57,383 bases of DNA from CAZTHL01 sp964613585 (GTDB taxonomy: Bacteria > Pseudomonadota > Alphaproteobacteria > DSM-16000 > Inquilinaceae), in contig CAZTHL010000013.1 in assembly GCA_964613585.1 (NCBI GenBank), forward strand, positions 1-57,383, read 5' to 3'. A program made the position numbers and the translations under genes. The notes beneath the pieces are model-generated. The model made no database searches, was not told the DNA's origin, and saw only the letters and a program-made list of their open reading frames with translations. Shown here one piece after another: positions 1-9,600 of this stretch (the first letter of the stretch is position 1; every line of letters starts with the position of its first letter).

Positions 1-56
1 CACCGGGGAACGCATCGACGCCGCAGCTCTTACACCACGCTACGGGGCACGATCGA

Positions 57-161
57 GTGACGCGGAATCGGCACCGGTCCACTCCCCCGTTCGTCCACCC
101 TTTGCATGCTGTCGTTGGGCCGGGCCGGGGAGCGGCCGGCGATGCCCCTTGAGGCGGAAAG
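57..161 (-). repeat. MITE-like palindromic repeat family A, degraded copy A1
   Basis: This stretch matches the reverse complement of the four better copies at 42673, 45035, 50559 and 56886. Shared landmarks are GACGCGGAATCGGCACCGG at the left, a central GCATGCTGTCGTTGGG, a GGCCGGGCCGGGGAGCGG arm, and GAGGCGGAAA at the right. Both terminal repeats are eroded compared with the other copies, so this looks like the oldest copy. The role, as hairpin terminator or dead mobile element, is inferred. Confidence 0.7.
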
Positions 162-346
162 GTGTCAGGCGTCGGCAGCGCGTCGAGCCGCGGACAAAGG
201 GCTCGCCTGTCCGACCCTGTGCCGCCCCTGCCCCACGGCGGGCTCGCCGCCGTCGCCGAATCCGCTGTCGAGCCGCAATGGCCGGGCCGCAATGGCCGGG
301 CCGCGACCCGGCCGGCCGACAGCGCAGCGGTGACCGTGCCGACCCG

Positions 347-402
347 GCCAACCATCAGGGGCCAACCATCAGGCGCCGACCATCAGGGGCCGACCATCAG
401 AA
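347..402. repeat. Four-copy 14-bp tandem repeat
   Basis: Four consecutive units of the form GCC(A/G)ACCATCAGgg occupy 347-360, 361-374, 375-388 and 389-402. The first pair has GCCAACC and the second pair has GCCGACC. The last unit ends in AA instead of GG. It lies in non-coding DNA. A simple variable-number repeat or a cluster of binding sites are both possible. Confidence 0.75.
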
Positions 403-738
403 ATCGCCGCTCCGCGCTTGGCGTCGGCACACCTCCGGCTGAGGATCGTTGGAGTCACATCATCGGCACGCCGGCGCCCGGCCTTGAGATGACGATCTTT
501 TCTGTTCCGCTTCCGCGCCACGGCAAAAGAAGCAGGATGCAAGCGAAAACGTGGCCAGGCCATAACAAATAAGCAAGCCGGGCCATTTTCGAGATGCCGG
601 CCGATGCAGTCTTTTCGATATTTTTGACATGGATAGTAGTAACAAATAATGAAAGATTAAGCCGGGCCGATTCACGCCAATTTAAGGTCACTGGCGCAGT
701 CTGGGCTGAACTTCCCTCAGGCTGAGGAGCGTTTGGCG

Positions 739-981
739 ATGACCCTGACGAAGGCGTCCGTCGAGACTTTGATCGACCTGGTCGAGAACAAGCTGAGCTG
801 CATGGAAGTATGGGATCGTGACGATCGCCGGGAAGCAAACAAGCTGCAATCCTGCCTGGAAGAGCTTCAGGGAATCGACAAGAAGCCCTCCGGCGACAGC
901 GATGACCTGAGCGACTCCGCGTCCCTCCGGCGCCGGCGCGGCCGCCGGCCCAAGTCCTCGCAGTTCGCCTACCCTGTGTAG
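739..981 (+). CDS. Small conserved hypothetical protein
   Basis: An 80-residue protein with an acidic, leucine-rich first half (TKASVETLIDLVENKLSCME) and a basic tail (RRRRGRRPK). I do not recognise a named domain, but the amino-acid usage is that of a real helical protein. The frame can also start at TTG 733, but ATG 739 is chosen because GAGGAG (724-729) sits 9 bases upstream, against only 3 bases for the TTG. The AT-rich DNA upstream suggests its own promoter. No neighbour on the same strand suggests a function. The basic C-terminus might bind nucleic acid, which is inference only. Confidence 0.6.
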   Translation: MTLTKASVETLIDLVENKLSCMEVWDRDDRREANKLQSCLEELQGIDKKPSGDSDDLSDSASLRRRRGRRPKSSQFAYPV

Positions 982-1616
982 GCCAGAGGACCGCCTCGCC
1001 GTCGCGAACAGCCCCGTCATTGCCCGCCTCCTGAAGCCAGGCGCATCGCCCGGCACCTCTCGCTGACGGGCGGACCCCCTGGACCGAGAGACCAGCGCCC
1101 GGTCCCGCGAGGACCGACCGGAGAAACACTCCACGGTCACGCCATGATGGCAAGCAACACGCGGCACTCGAGGTGCCCGGCTTGCTGCAAAGAGACGTCA
1201 ACCCGGCCTGCGTCGCTGCGCTGGCAAGCGCGTCGTGGCTTCATGCCAGACAGCCGCCGAGGTCAGTCATCCAGGACGCTTCGCAGCCACCGCCGCCGGC
1301 GCCATGGCGAGCGAAGCGAAGCCATCCTGGCTGCCTTGTGGCCTCACAGCGAACCGGGAATGCTGGATCGCCGCGCTTCGCTCACGAAGACGATTGGGCG
1401 TGTACAGCCTCCCCAGCCCTGACGTGGCGTCATTTGGTACGCTCGCGGGCATCACGGGCCACGACGACTTGCGTGGCGTCCCCGGCACCAGCGACCTTCT
1501 CGGGCCGACGAGCCGAGGAGACGACTCGTCGGCTCGACGCGGGCGCGCTCGCCAACCGTGCCGCCGCCCGGGCGCGTCGTCCGGCGCCGGTGGCTGAAGC
1601 CGGTGGCTCGCGGGCA
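982..1616. other. Non-coding region carrying repeat elements
   Basis: No credible gene. The segment contains a 10-bp inverted repeat element (1309-1383) and repeat family B copy B1 (1504-1620), which runs into the stop codon of the PLP enzyme gene on the minus strand. The remaining 982-1300 shows nothing I can name. Confidence 0.55.
1309..1383. repeat. Inverted-repeat element with GAGCGAAGCG arms
   Basis: GAGCGAAGCG at 1309-1318 and its exact reverse complement CGCTTCGCTC at 1374-1383 enclose 55 bases. The left arm continues as AAGCCATCC. The pattern resembles the short dispersed palindromes common in alphaproteobacterial intergenic DNA, but only one copy is visible here. Confidence 0.5.
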
Positions 1617-1620
1617 TCAG
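1504..1620 (+). repeat. Dispersed intergenic repeat family B, copy B1
   Basis: This matches the reverse complement of 45244-45367. Shared blocks, in order, are GCCGACGAG with CTCGTCGGCTCG, GCCAACC(G/C)TGCCGCC, GCCCGGGCGCG, and TGGCTGAAGCC followed by GGCTCGC and GGCAT. It contains two hairpins, GCCGACGAG/CTCGTCGGC and GGCTGAAGCC. It ends on the stop codon of the downstream convergent gene (1617-1619). Confidence 0.7.
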
Positions 1621-2762
1621 CCGGCGAGTGCCTGGTCCAGGTCGGCCATCAGATCCTCGACGGCCTCACAGCCGATGGACAGCCGAAGCAGGTCCGGCGG
1701 CACCGTGCTGTCCGCACCTTCAATGGTCGCCCGATGCTCGATCAGGCTCTCGACGCCGCCCAGGGAGGTCGCCCGTACGAACAGGCGCGTGCGCCGGACC
1801 GCGGCCAGCGCCGCCTCGGCCCCGCCGCGCAGCCGGATCGACATCATGCCCCCGAAGCCGCCGTGCATCTGCCGGCGCGCCACCGCATGGCCCGGGAAGC
1901 TCTCCAGGCCGGGATAGAGCACCTCCTGCACCCGGTCATGCGCGTCCAGGTGGTGGGCGATCCGCCGGGCGCTGTCGCTCGCCGCCCGCACCCGGAGAAA
2001 CAGGGTGCGCAGGCCGCGCAGCAAAAGCCAGGCCTCGAACGGGCCGAGGATGGCCCCGGCCAGGTATCGCAGTTCGCCGATGCGCGCCCACAGCGCGTCC
2101 TCGCGCGCCGTGATCACCACGCCGGCCACGACGTCGGTATGCCCGTTCAGGTACTTGGTTGCGGAATGCACCACGAGATCGGCGCCGTGCTCGATCGGCC
2201 GCGTCAGCACCGGGGTCGCCGAGGTGTTGTCGACGGCGAGCGTGGCTCCCGCGTCGCGGGCTATGGCGGCAGCCCCGGCCAGATCGGTGATCGACCAGAC
2301 CGGGTTCGCCGGGGTCTCGATCCAGACCAGCCGGGTGCGACCGGGCAGAACCGCCGCCGCGAGGGCCTCGAGGCGGCTGCTGTCGACGAACGCGACCTCC
2401 AGGCCCCAGGGGATCGCCCAGGCCTTCAGCCACTTCGGCGTGCCGAAATACTGATCCTGCCCGACGACCACATGGTCGCCCGGGCGCAGCGCCTGGAACA
2501 CCGCGGCCACGGCCGCCATGCCCGAGGCGAACAGCTTGGCGTCAACGCCGCCCTCCAGGCCGGCCAGCACCGACTCGGCGTGACGGAAGGTCGGGTTGTC
2601 GTCCCGGCCGTAGCCGCCCGCGCCGATCCACTCGTACCGCAGCTCATCCCGCGCGTAGGTCGCCGACGGATGCAGCGGCGGCACGACCGCGCCGGACTGC
2701 GGGCACAGGAAGCCGTCGGCGCGTGCCGCCAGCGTCTCGGGGCGAACCGGTCTCTCGGCCAT
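1617..2762 (-). CDS. Cys/Met metabolism PLP-dependent enzyme (cystathionine beta-lyase/gamma-synthase family)
   Basis: The 381-residue length fits the family. The PLP-binding lysine is K203 in SATKYLNGH, preceded by the conserved aspartate in LAVDNTSATP. The substrate-side motif GGYGRDDNPTFRHAE and the FASGMAA phosphate-binding turn are present. Such enzymes carry out beta- or gamma-elimination or replacement on cystathionine, homoserine esters or methionine. The sequence does not tell me which. The closing segment (SLGGVESLIEHRATI) is typical of the family. It lies 85 bp downstream of gatB on the same strand, so co-transcription is possible but no shared function is apparent. Its stop codon overlaps repeat B1. 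Confidence 0.92.
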   Translation of the reverse strand: MAERPVRPETLAARADGFLCPQSGAVVPPLHPSATYARDELRYEWIGAGGYGRDDNPTFRHAESVLAGLEGGVDAKLFASGMAAVAAVFQALRPGDHVVVGQDQYFGTPKWLKAWAIPWGLEVAFVDSSRLEALAAAVLPGRTRLVWIETPANPVWSITDLAGAAAIARDAGATLAVDNTSATPVLTRPIEHGADLVVHSATKYLNGHTDVVAGVVITAREDALWARIGELRYLAGAILGPFEAWLLLRGLRTLFLRVRAASDSARRIAHHLDAHDRVQEVLYPGLESFPGHAVARRQMHGGFGGMMSIRLRGGAEAALAAVRRTRLFVRATSLGGVESLIEHRATIEGADSTVPPDLLRLSIGCEAVEDLMADLDQALAG

Positions 2763-2847
2763 GGCAGCCAGGCCTTCGGCGTTGGAGGTTGACGGGAGGC
2801 GTCCGGCCGGCCGGGGTCCCCGGGGAGCGCCGCCGCGGACGCGGCGC

Positions 2848-4326
2848 TCACGGCCTCAGCTTGTTCTGAAGGACCTCGTTGACCAGGCCGGGATTGGCCT
2901 TGCCCTTGGTCGCCTTCATCACCTGCCCGACGAAGAAGCCGAGCAGCTTCTCCTTGCCGGCCCGGTACTCGGCCACCTTGTCCGCGTTCGCCGCCAGCAC
3001 CCGATCGACCTCGGCCTCGATGGCCCCGGTGTCGGTGACCTGGCGCAGCCCCTTCTCCTCGACGATGGCGCGCGCCTCCCGCCCGGTCTCGAGCATGTCG
3101 GCGAACACCTCCTTGGCGATCCGACCGGAGATGGTGCCGTCGGCGATCAGGTCGACCAGCCCGCCGAGCGCGCCGGCCGAGACCGGGCTGTCATCGATGT
3201 CGCGGCCGCTCTTGTTGAGCGCGCCCAGCAGCTCGGTGATCAGCCAGTTCGCGGCCAGCTTGGGATCGCGCCCGGGACCGCCGGCCTGCCCGTCGGCGAC
3301 CAGGTCCTCGTAGAACTCGGCCCGGCGGCGCTCGGAGACGAGCACCCCGGCGTCGTACGGCGACAACCCGTAATGATCAATGAAGCGGAGCTTCTTCTCG
3401 TCGGGCAGCTCGGGCAGGGTGGCCCGCACCCGCTCGACAAATGCGTCGGTCAGCTCGAGCGGCAGCAGGTCCGGATCGGGGAAGTAGCGGTAGTCGTGCG
3501 CCTCCTCCTTGGAGCGCATCGACCGGGTGACGCCGCGGCCCGGGTCCCACAGCCGGGTCTCCTGGTCGACCGTGCCGCCCTCCTCCAGCAGGTCCACCTG
3601 GCGGCGCGCCTCGTGCTCGATTGCCTGCTGCACCGCGCGGATCGAGTTGACGTTCTTCGTCTCGGTGCGGGTGCCCAGGCGGTTGTCGCCGACTCGCCGT
3701 ACCGAGAGGTTGACGTCGCAGCGCAGCGAGCCCTCCTCCATGTTGCCGTCGCAGGTCCCGAGGTAGCGCAGGATCGTGCGCAGCTTGCGCAGGTAGGCGG
3801 CGGCATCCTCCGGCCCGCGCAGATCCGGCTCGGAGACGATCTCCATCAGCGCCACGCCGCATCGGTTCAGGTCGACATAGGTCTGCGTCGGGTGCTGGTC
3901 GTGCAGGCTCTTGCCGGCGTCCTGCTCCAGATGCAGCCGGGTGATCCCGACCGTGCGCATGGTGCCGTCGGGCAGGTCGAGGATCAGCTGGCCGCGGCCG
4001 ACGATCGGCTGGCTGTACTGGCTGATCTGGTAGCCCTGCGGCAGGTCGGCGTAGAAGTAGTTCTTGCGATCGAACACCGACACCGGACGGATCTCGGCGC
4101 GCAGGCCGAGCCCGGTGCGCACCGCCTGCTCGACGCAGAAGTCGTTGATCACCGGCAGCATGCCGGGCATGGCGGCGTCGACCAGGCTGACCTGGCTGTT
4201 CGGCGCCGCGCCGAACGCGGTCGAGGCGCCGGAGAACAGCTTGGCGTGGGAGATCACCTGGGCATGCACCTCCAGGCCGATCACCATCTCCCACGCGCCG
4301 CTGCGCCCCTCGATAAACGTGGTCAC
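2848..4326 (-). CDS. gatB: Aspartyl/glutamyl-tRNA amidotransferase subunit B
   Basis: A 492-residue protein of normal GatB length. Conserved blocks are GLEVHAQVISHAKLFSGA near the N-terminus, FYADLPQGYQISQYSQP, VDLNRCGVALMEIVSEPD and the C-terminal YqeY-like tail. With GatA and GatC it converts misacylated Asp-tRNA(Asn) or Glu-tRNA(Gln) to the amide form in the cytosol, using ATP and glutamine. The B subunit holds the tRNA and the kinase site. The start is GTG 4326, with a GGGG purine run about 5 bases upstream. The partner genes gatA and gatC are present but lie about 20 kb away. Confidence 0.97.
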   Translation of the reverse strand: MTTFIEGRSGAWEMVIGLEVHAQVISHAKLFSGASTAFGAAPNSQVSLVDAAMPGMLPVINDFCVEQAVRTGLGLRAEIRPVSVFDRKNYFYADLPQGYQISQYSQPIVGRGQLILDLPDGTMRTVGITRLHLEQDAGKSLHDQHPTQTYVDLNRCGVALMEIVSEPDLRGPEDAAAYLRKLRTILRYLGTCDGNMEEGSLRCDVNLSVRRVGDNRLGTRTETKNVNSIRAVQQAIEHEARRQVDLLEEGGTVDQETRLWDPGRGVTRSMRSKEEAHDYRYFPDPDLLPLELTDAFVERVRATLPELPDEKKLRFIDHYGLSPYDAGVLVSERRRAEFYEDLVADGQAGGPGRDPKLAANWLITELLGALNKSGRDIDDSPVSAGALGGLVDLIADGTISGRIAKEVFADMLETGREARAIVEEKGLRQVTDTGAIEAEVDRVLAANADKVAEYRAGKEKLLGFFVGQVMKATKGKANPGLVNEVLQNKLRP

Positions 4327-4503
4327 GGATCCCCACCCCTTGTCCGGCCCAGGGCGCCGGCATCGTCCCGAGACTGCCCGCTCGCGCCTTGGGGTTTCGG
4401 GGTGCGGGCCGCGGCTGTCAAGCGCCTCCCGCCATCATGCCGCAGCGGCGCCGGCCGGTCGGCCCCCTCGAGGGCGGGCGCCCGGCCGCGGCGCCGCTCG
4501 GGA

Positions 4504-5121
4504 TCAGGCGCGGCGCCGCCGGGCCGCGGCGCCGAGGCCCAGGAGGCCGGCGGCGATCAGGGCCGCCGTCGCCGGCTCGGGCACCTCGGTCGCCGGGGCG
4601 TCGGTCAGCTTGACGACGCTGATCTGCGACTTGGCCGTCCGGTCGTCCCGGAACACCAGGTCCTGGAACGCGACCTGGAACTCGCCGCCATCGCCGAACG
4701 CGACCGTGACCGGGTCATAGTCGATGAAGAAGTCGACAGACGGTCCGCCGGTGAAGCCGACGAAGGCGCCGGTCACCGCCACGCTCTGCACCGCCTGGTC
4801 GACCGGGCTCAGGAAGTTGAGCACGTTCGTGACCGAGAGATTGTCGGTCTCGAACGGGCCGATGAAGATCTCGGTGTTGAGGGTCACCGTGCCGAACTGC
4901 AAGCCGGTCAGCTGTCCCTCATCGAGGTCGAAGGTGGCGGGGAACGCCGCGCTGTTGACCTCGAAGTCGACGTCGAGCTGTCCCAGGCCGCTGCCGTAAC
5001 CGCTGCCAACCACGTACTCGCCGCTGGTGATGACGAAGGGCACCGCCTGCGCCGCGCCGCCCAGCAGCAGTCCCGTGACGAGAACGGGGGCCGAGATCCA
5101 TCGTGCCAGCCTGCTCATCAT
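4504..5121 (-). CDS. PEP-CTERM sorting domain protein (secreted)
   Basis: About 205 residues. An N-terminal signal peptide (LARWISAPVLVTGLLLGGAAQA) is followed by a beta-rich exported domain of unknown function. The C-terminus has a sorting tail: VPEPATAALI, a hydrophobic stretch, then a RRRRA cluster. That layout is the PEP-CTERM signal processed by exosortase in exopolysaccharide-producing bacteria; no exosortase gene is in this window. The start at 5121 is preferred over an upstream in-frame codon at 5166 because AGGAAGG (5128-5134) lies 6 bases before it and the signal peptide then begins correctly. The function of the mature domain is unknown. Confidence 0.85.
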   Translation of the reverse strand: MMSRLARWISAPVLVTGLLLGGAAQAVPFVITSGEYVVGSGYGSGLGQLDVDFEVNSAAFPATFDLDEGQLTGLQFGTVTLNTEIFIGPFETDNLSVTNVLNFLSPVDQAVQSVAVTGAFVGFTGGPSVDFFIDYDPVTVAFGDGGEFQVAFQDLVFRDDRTAKSQISVVKLTDAPATEVPEPATAALIAAGLLGLGAAARRRRA

Positions 5122-5495
5122 GCCAATCCTTCCTGGGATGCCTAAAACCTGGCTGAAGGATCGCAAGTCACATGCCAGTACCGGTCAATCCGCCCACTCG
5201 GCGAAAACGCGAGCGAAATCAGGATCATCATTATCTATACGGGATGGGTCAGCGGCCGAGGTGTAAAGGCCCCTTGACATTTTGCCCGGGCAACGTGCTC
5301 CGTGCCCGCGAGGGTGTAAAGCGTCTTGCCATGCCGTGCCGAGGCCTGTCCTGGAGCCGGCCGCTCCGCCGGCACCGGCCGCGGCAACGGCCGCGTGACA
5401 TCGCATAGCGGTTGCGGCAGCTTGCCGGGCGATACTCCGGCACCCCCTCTGTCCCGAGACATGCGGCCGTGCCGGCCCCGGCGGAGACGATGTCC
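5122..5495. promoter_or_regulatory. Divergent intergenic region with palindrome and direct repeats
   Basis: This lies between the divergent PEP-CTERM gene and the efflux operon. It contains a perfect 12-bp palindrome TTGCCCGGGCAA (5282-5293) and two copies of GGTGTAAAG (5260-5268 and 5313-5321, 53 bp apart) bracketing it. An AT-rich TATAGATAAT reads on the minus strand near 5230-5239. These are plausible regulator sites for the efflux operon, but no regulator gene is adjacent and I cannot place a full sigma-70 promoter. Confidence 0.4.
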
Positions 5496-6692
5496 ATGAC
5501 GGTCCAGGTCCGATCCCGGCGGCGCCGCTTCGCGCTGGCCGCCCTGCTGTTCGGCGGCTTGGCCGCCGCCTCCGGCTCGGCCGGCGCGCAGGAGCCGCCG
5601 GCCGCGCCGCCGTCGGTCACCGTGGCGCCGGTCCGCCTGGCGGACGTCAGCGCCTACGAGGAGTTCATCGGCCGGGTCGAGGCGATCGAGTCGGTCGATC
5701 TGCGGGCCCGGGTCGAGGGCTTCGTGCTCGACAAGCCGTTCACCGAGGGCGACGACGTGGCCGCGGGCGAGCTGATGTTCCGCATCGAGCCGGACCGCTA
5801 CGAGGCCGACCTGCTGGCCGCCGAGGGCGAGCTCGAGCGGGCCCGCGGGCGGCTGCGCGAGGCGGAGCTCGATCTCGCCCGCCAGCGCACCCTGGTCGAC
5901 CGGGGGGCCGCCTCCCAGGCCGTGCTCGACGCCGCGCTCGCCGCCTTCGAATCGGCCGACGGCGAGGTCCGGATCGCCCAGGCCGCGGTGCGCCGGGCCC
6001 GGCTCAGCCTTGACTACACCGAGGTGCGCACCCCGATCGCCGGGCGGGTCGGCGCCGCCCAGGAGACGCCGGGCAACCTGGTCGGGCCGGGCAGCGGGCC
6101 GCTCGCCCGCGTCATGCAGCTCGACCCGATCCGCGTCGTGTTCTCGGTCAGCGAGGAGGATCTCGTGCGCGTGCGCCGGGAGAACCGCGGCCGGCCGCAG
6201 CACGAGGTCAACGCCATGTTCACGCCGAGCCTGCGCCTGCCGGACGGCGAGCCCTACGATGTCGCCGGGCGCATCGCCTTCGTCGACAATGCGATCGACC
6301 CGGGCACGGCCACCGTGGCGGTGCGTGCCGAGTTCCCCAACCCGGACGCCCTGCTGCTGCCCGGCCAGTTCGTCAATGTGGTCGTGCAGATCGGCGACCG
6401 GCGCGAGGCCCCGGTGGTGCCCTACGCCGCCGTGCAGGAAGACCGCGAGGGCCATTACGTCCTGGTCGTCGACGCCGACGACCGGGTCGAGGAGCGGCGC
6501 ATCACGCTGGGCGAGAACACGGGTGACGCCTTCGTGGCCGAGGCCGGCCTCAGGCCCGGCGAGGAGGTGATCGTCCAGGGCATGCAGCGGGCGCAGCCCG
6601 GCATGACCGTGGCGCCGTCCCGCGCCGTCGCGCCGGATCGCGAGACGGCGGACGCCGCGCGGCCCGGCGCCCCGGCCGGCGGGGACAGCTGA
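5496..6692 (+). CDS. RND efflux periplasmic adaptor (membrane fusion protein)
   Basis: About 398 residues. The N-terminus has a basic stretch (RSRRRRF) and a hydrophobic signal (ALAALLFGGLAAASGSAGAQ). Then come the barrel-sandwich half (VDLRARVEGFVLDKPFTEGDDV), a helical hairpin (ELERARGRLREAELDLARQ), the second half-motif (IAGRVGAAQETPGNLVGPG), a beta-barrel and a membrane-proximal domain. This is the MexA/AcrA order. It links the inner-membrane pump to an outer-membrane channel. ATG 5496 is preferred (GGAG 9 bases upstream) over ATG 5490 and over an upstream TTG at 5412. It ends 4 bp before the permease start, so the two form an operon. No outer-membrane channel gene is in the window. Confidence 0.93.
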   Translation: MTVQVRSRRRRFALAALLFGGLAAASGSAGAQEPPAAPPSVTVAPVRLADVSAYEEFIGRVEAIESVDLRARVEGFVLDKPFTEGDDVAAGELMFRIEPDRYEADLLAAEGELERARGRLREAELDLARQRTLVDRGAASQAVLDAALAAFESADGEVRIAQAAVRRARLSLDYTEVRTPIAGRVGAAQETPGNLVGPGSGPLARVMQLDPIRVVFSVSEEDLVRVRRENRGRPQHEVNAMFTPSLRLPDGEPYDVAGRIAFVDNAIDPGTATVAVRAEFPNPDALLLPGQFVNVVVQIGDRREAPVVPYAAVQEDREGHYVLVVDADDRVEERRITLGENTGDAFVAEAGLRPGEEVIVQGMQRAQPGMTVAPSRAVAPDRETADAARPGAPAGGDS

Positions 6693-6696
6693 GCCC

Positions 6697-9600
6697 ATGA
6701 TCTCCGGTCCGTTCATCCGGCGGCCGCGGCTGGCGATGGTGCTGTCCATCGTCATCACCGTGGCCGGCCTGCTCGCCATCGCCGTCATCCCGGTCGCCCA
6801 GTTCCCCGAGATCACGCCACCGGTGGTCCAGGTCGAGGCGGTGTTCCCGGGCGCCGACGCCGAGACCGTCGCCGACACCGTGGGCGCGCCGATCGAGGCC
6901 CAGGTCAACGGCGTCGACGGCATGCTCTACATGTCCTCGAGCAGCTCCAACAACGGCGTCTACAGCCTGCAGGTCACCTTCGCCGTCGGCACCAACCCGG
7001 ACATCGCCCAGGTCAACGTGCAGAACCGGGTCAGCCTGGCCCTGCCGCGGCTGCCCGAGGAGGTCAGCGACCAGGGCGTCAGCGTCCGCAAGCAGTCGAC
7101 CAGCTTCCTGCAGGCGGTGACCTTCTTCTCGCCCGACGGCAGCCACGACGAGATCTTCCTCTACAACTATGCGGCGATCAACGTGCGGGACGCCGTCGCC
7201 CGCCTCGACGGGGTCGGCCTCGCGCAGATTCTGGGCTCGCTCGACTACTCGATGCGCGTGTGGATGAACCCGGACCGCATGGCCGCGCTCGGCATCACCG
7301 CGCAGGACGTCATCGAGGCCATCGAGAGCCAGAACCTGCAGGCCTCCGCCGGCCAGGTCGGCGCCCCGCCGACCGATCTCGACCAGCAGCTGCAGTTCAC
7401 GGTGCGCGCCAAGGGCCGGCTCACCGACACGGCCGAGTTCGAGGAGATCATCGTCCGCGCCAACCGCGACGGCGCGGTGGTGCGGGTGCGCGACATCGCC
7501 CGGGTCGAGCTCGGCGCCCAGAGCTACGACGCCAACGCCGAGCTGAACGGCCGGCCCGCCGTCACCATGCTGGTCTACCAGCAGCCGGGCGCCAACGCGC
7601 TGGCCGTTGCCGAGGCGGTCGAGGCCGAGATCGCGCGCTTGGCCGAGCGCTTCCCCGAGGGGGTCGAGCATCGGGTCATCTACGACACCACCGAGTTCGT
7701 CGACCAGACGATCCGCGAGATCCTGGTCACCCTCGGGCTCACCTTCGTCATCGTGGTGACGGTGACCTTCGTCTTCCTGCAGAGCTGGCGGACCACGCTG
7801 ATCCCTTCGCTGGCCATCCCGGTGTCGCTGATCGGCGTATTCGCGGTGCTGCTGGCGCTCGGCTTCACCGCCAACACGATCTCCCTGTTCGCGCTCGTGC
7901 TCGCCATCGGCCTTGTGGTCGACGACGCCATCGTGGTCGTGGAGAACGTCGAGCGGACCATGGCCGAGGACGGGCTGGGCCCGCGCGAGGCGGCGGTCCG
8001 GGCCATGGGCCAGGTCTCAGGGCCGATCGTCGCTACCACGCTGGTGCTGCTCGCCGTGTTCGTACCGGTCGGCTTCCTGCCCGGCATCACCGGCCAGCTC
8101 TATCAGGAGTTCGCGGTCACCCTGTCGGTCGCGGTGGTCATCTCCTCGCTGGTCGCCTTGACCCTCAGCCCGGCCCTGTGCGCGGCCCTGCTGAAGCCGT
8201 CAAGGCGCCACCGGCGCGGGCCGCTCGGGCTGTTCAACCGCGGGCTCGAGGCTGCGGGCCGCGGCTACCAGGCGGTGGTCCGCCGCCTCGTCCGCCGCGC
8301 CGTGCTCGCCGTGCTGGTGGCCGTGGGCGTGTTCGGCGCGGTCTACCTGCTCTACGACCGGCTGCCGACCAGCTTCCTGCCGGCCGAGGACCAGGGCTAC
8401 TTCTTCGTCGACGTGCAGCTGCCGAGCGCCGCCTCGCTGGCCCGCACCGAGCGCGTCCTCGACGAGATGGAGGCGGTGCTGGCCGACACCGACGGCATCG
8501 AGAACTACATCACCGTCGCCGGCTTCAGCCTGCTGAACGGCACCACCCTGCCGCGCGCCGGCCTCGTCGTGGTGGTGCTTGAGCCGTGGGCCGAGCGCGC
8601 CGGGCGCAGCGTCTTCACCATCCTCGGCGAGACGCGCCAGCGCTTCGCCGCCATTCCCGGCGCCAACATCTTCCCCTTCGCGCCGCCGTCGATCCGCGGC
8701 CTCGGCCAGACCGGCGGCTTCGATTTCCGGCTGCAGGCGCTGGGCGGCCAGCCGCCGTCGGAGACGGCGCGGGTGCTGCGCAACCTGATCATCCGGGCCA
8801 ACCAGGACCCGGCGATCGCCGCGGCGTTCAGCACCTACTCGGCCGACGTGCCGCAGATCTTCGTCGACCTGGACCGGGAGAAGGCGCGCTATGTCGGCGT
8901 CGAGGTCTCCGACGTGTTCCGCACCCTGCAGGCCCAGCTCGGCGCCGCCTTCGTCAACGACTTCAACCTGTACGACCGGGTGTTCCAGGTCCGGGTCCAG
9001 GCCGACGACGACTACCGCGACGCCGAGCCGGACATCGAGCGGCTGCACGTGCGCAACGCCGACGGCGCCATGGTGCCCTTGCGCACCCTGGTCGAGCTGG
9101 AGCGCGTGCTCGGGCCCGAGCTGGTGACGCGCTACAACCAGTTCTCCTCGGCCACGGTGAACGGCGAGGCCGCGCCCGGCGTCAGCTCGGGCCAGGCGCG
9201 GGAGGCCATGACCCGGCTGGCGGCCGACAACCTGCCCGACGGCTACGGCTTCGAATGGTCGTCGCTGTCCTTCCAGGAGGAGCGGGTCGGCAACCAGGCG
9301 GTGTTCCTGTTCGCCCTGTCGCTCTTGTTCGCCTACCTGTTCCTGGTCGGTCAGTACGAGAGCTGGGCGATTCCGGCGGCGGTCCTGCTCTCGGTCGGCG
9401 TCGCCGTGCTCGGCGCCGTGGTGGCGCTGTTCCTGACCGGCATCGGCGCCAACATCTACACCCAGATCGGCCTGGTCCTGCTGATCGGCCTCGCCTCGAA
9501 GAACGCGATCCTGATCGTCGAGTTCGCCAAGACCCGGCGTGCGGCCGGCGAGACCGTGCACGAGGCGGCGCTGACCGCCGCGCGCCAGCGTTTCCGCGCC

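Larger units (their letters stand above)
1..738. other. Gene-poor region with repeats
   Basis: No open frame here looks like a protein: the long ones are GC-driven, Arg/Pro-rich and overlap on both strands. The stretch holds repeat copy A1 (57-161), a 14-bp tandem repeat (347-402) and, from about 480 to 700, an AT-richer segment that probably contains the promoter of the small gene at 739. I could not fix a -35/-10 pair there. Confidence 0.6.

Noticed and set aside
1173..2792. A 539-codon plus-strand open frame opposite the PLP enzyme
   Set aside because: Antisense to a complete enzyme with intact active site; composition is GC-driven.
2761..5145. A 794-codon plus-strand open frame over gatB and the PEP-CTERM gene
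   Set aside because: It is antisense to two well-supported genes and its translation is Arg/Gly/Leu/Asp-rich with no domain, as GC-rich codon bias produces.
5274..5302. TTGACA as -35 of the efflux operon promoter
   Set aside because: The hexamers at 16-18 bases spacing are GC-rich with no resemblance to a -10 box.
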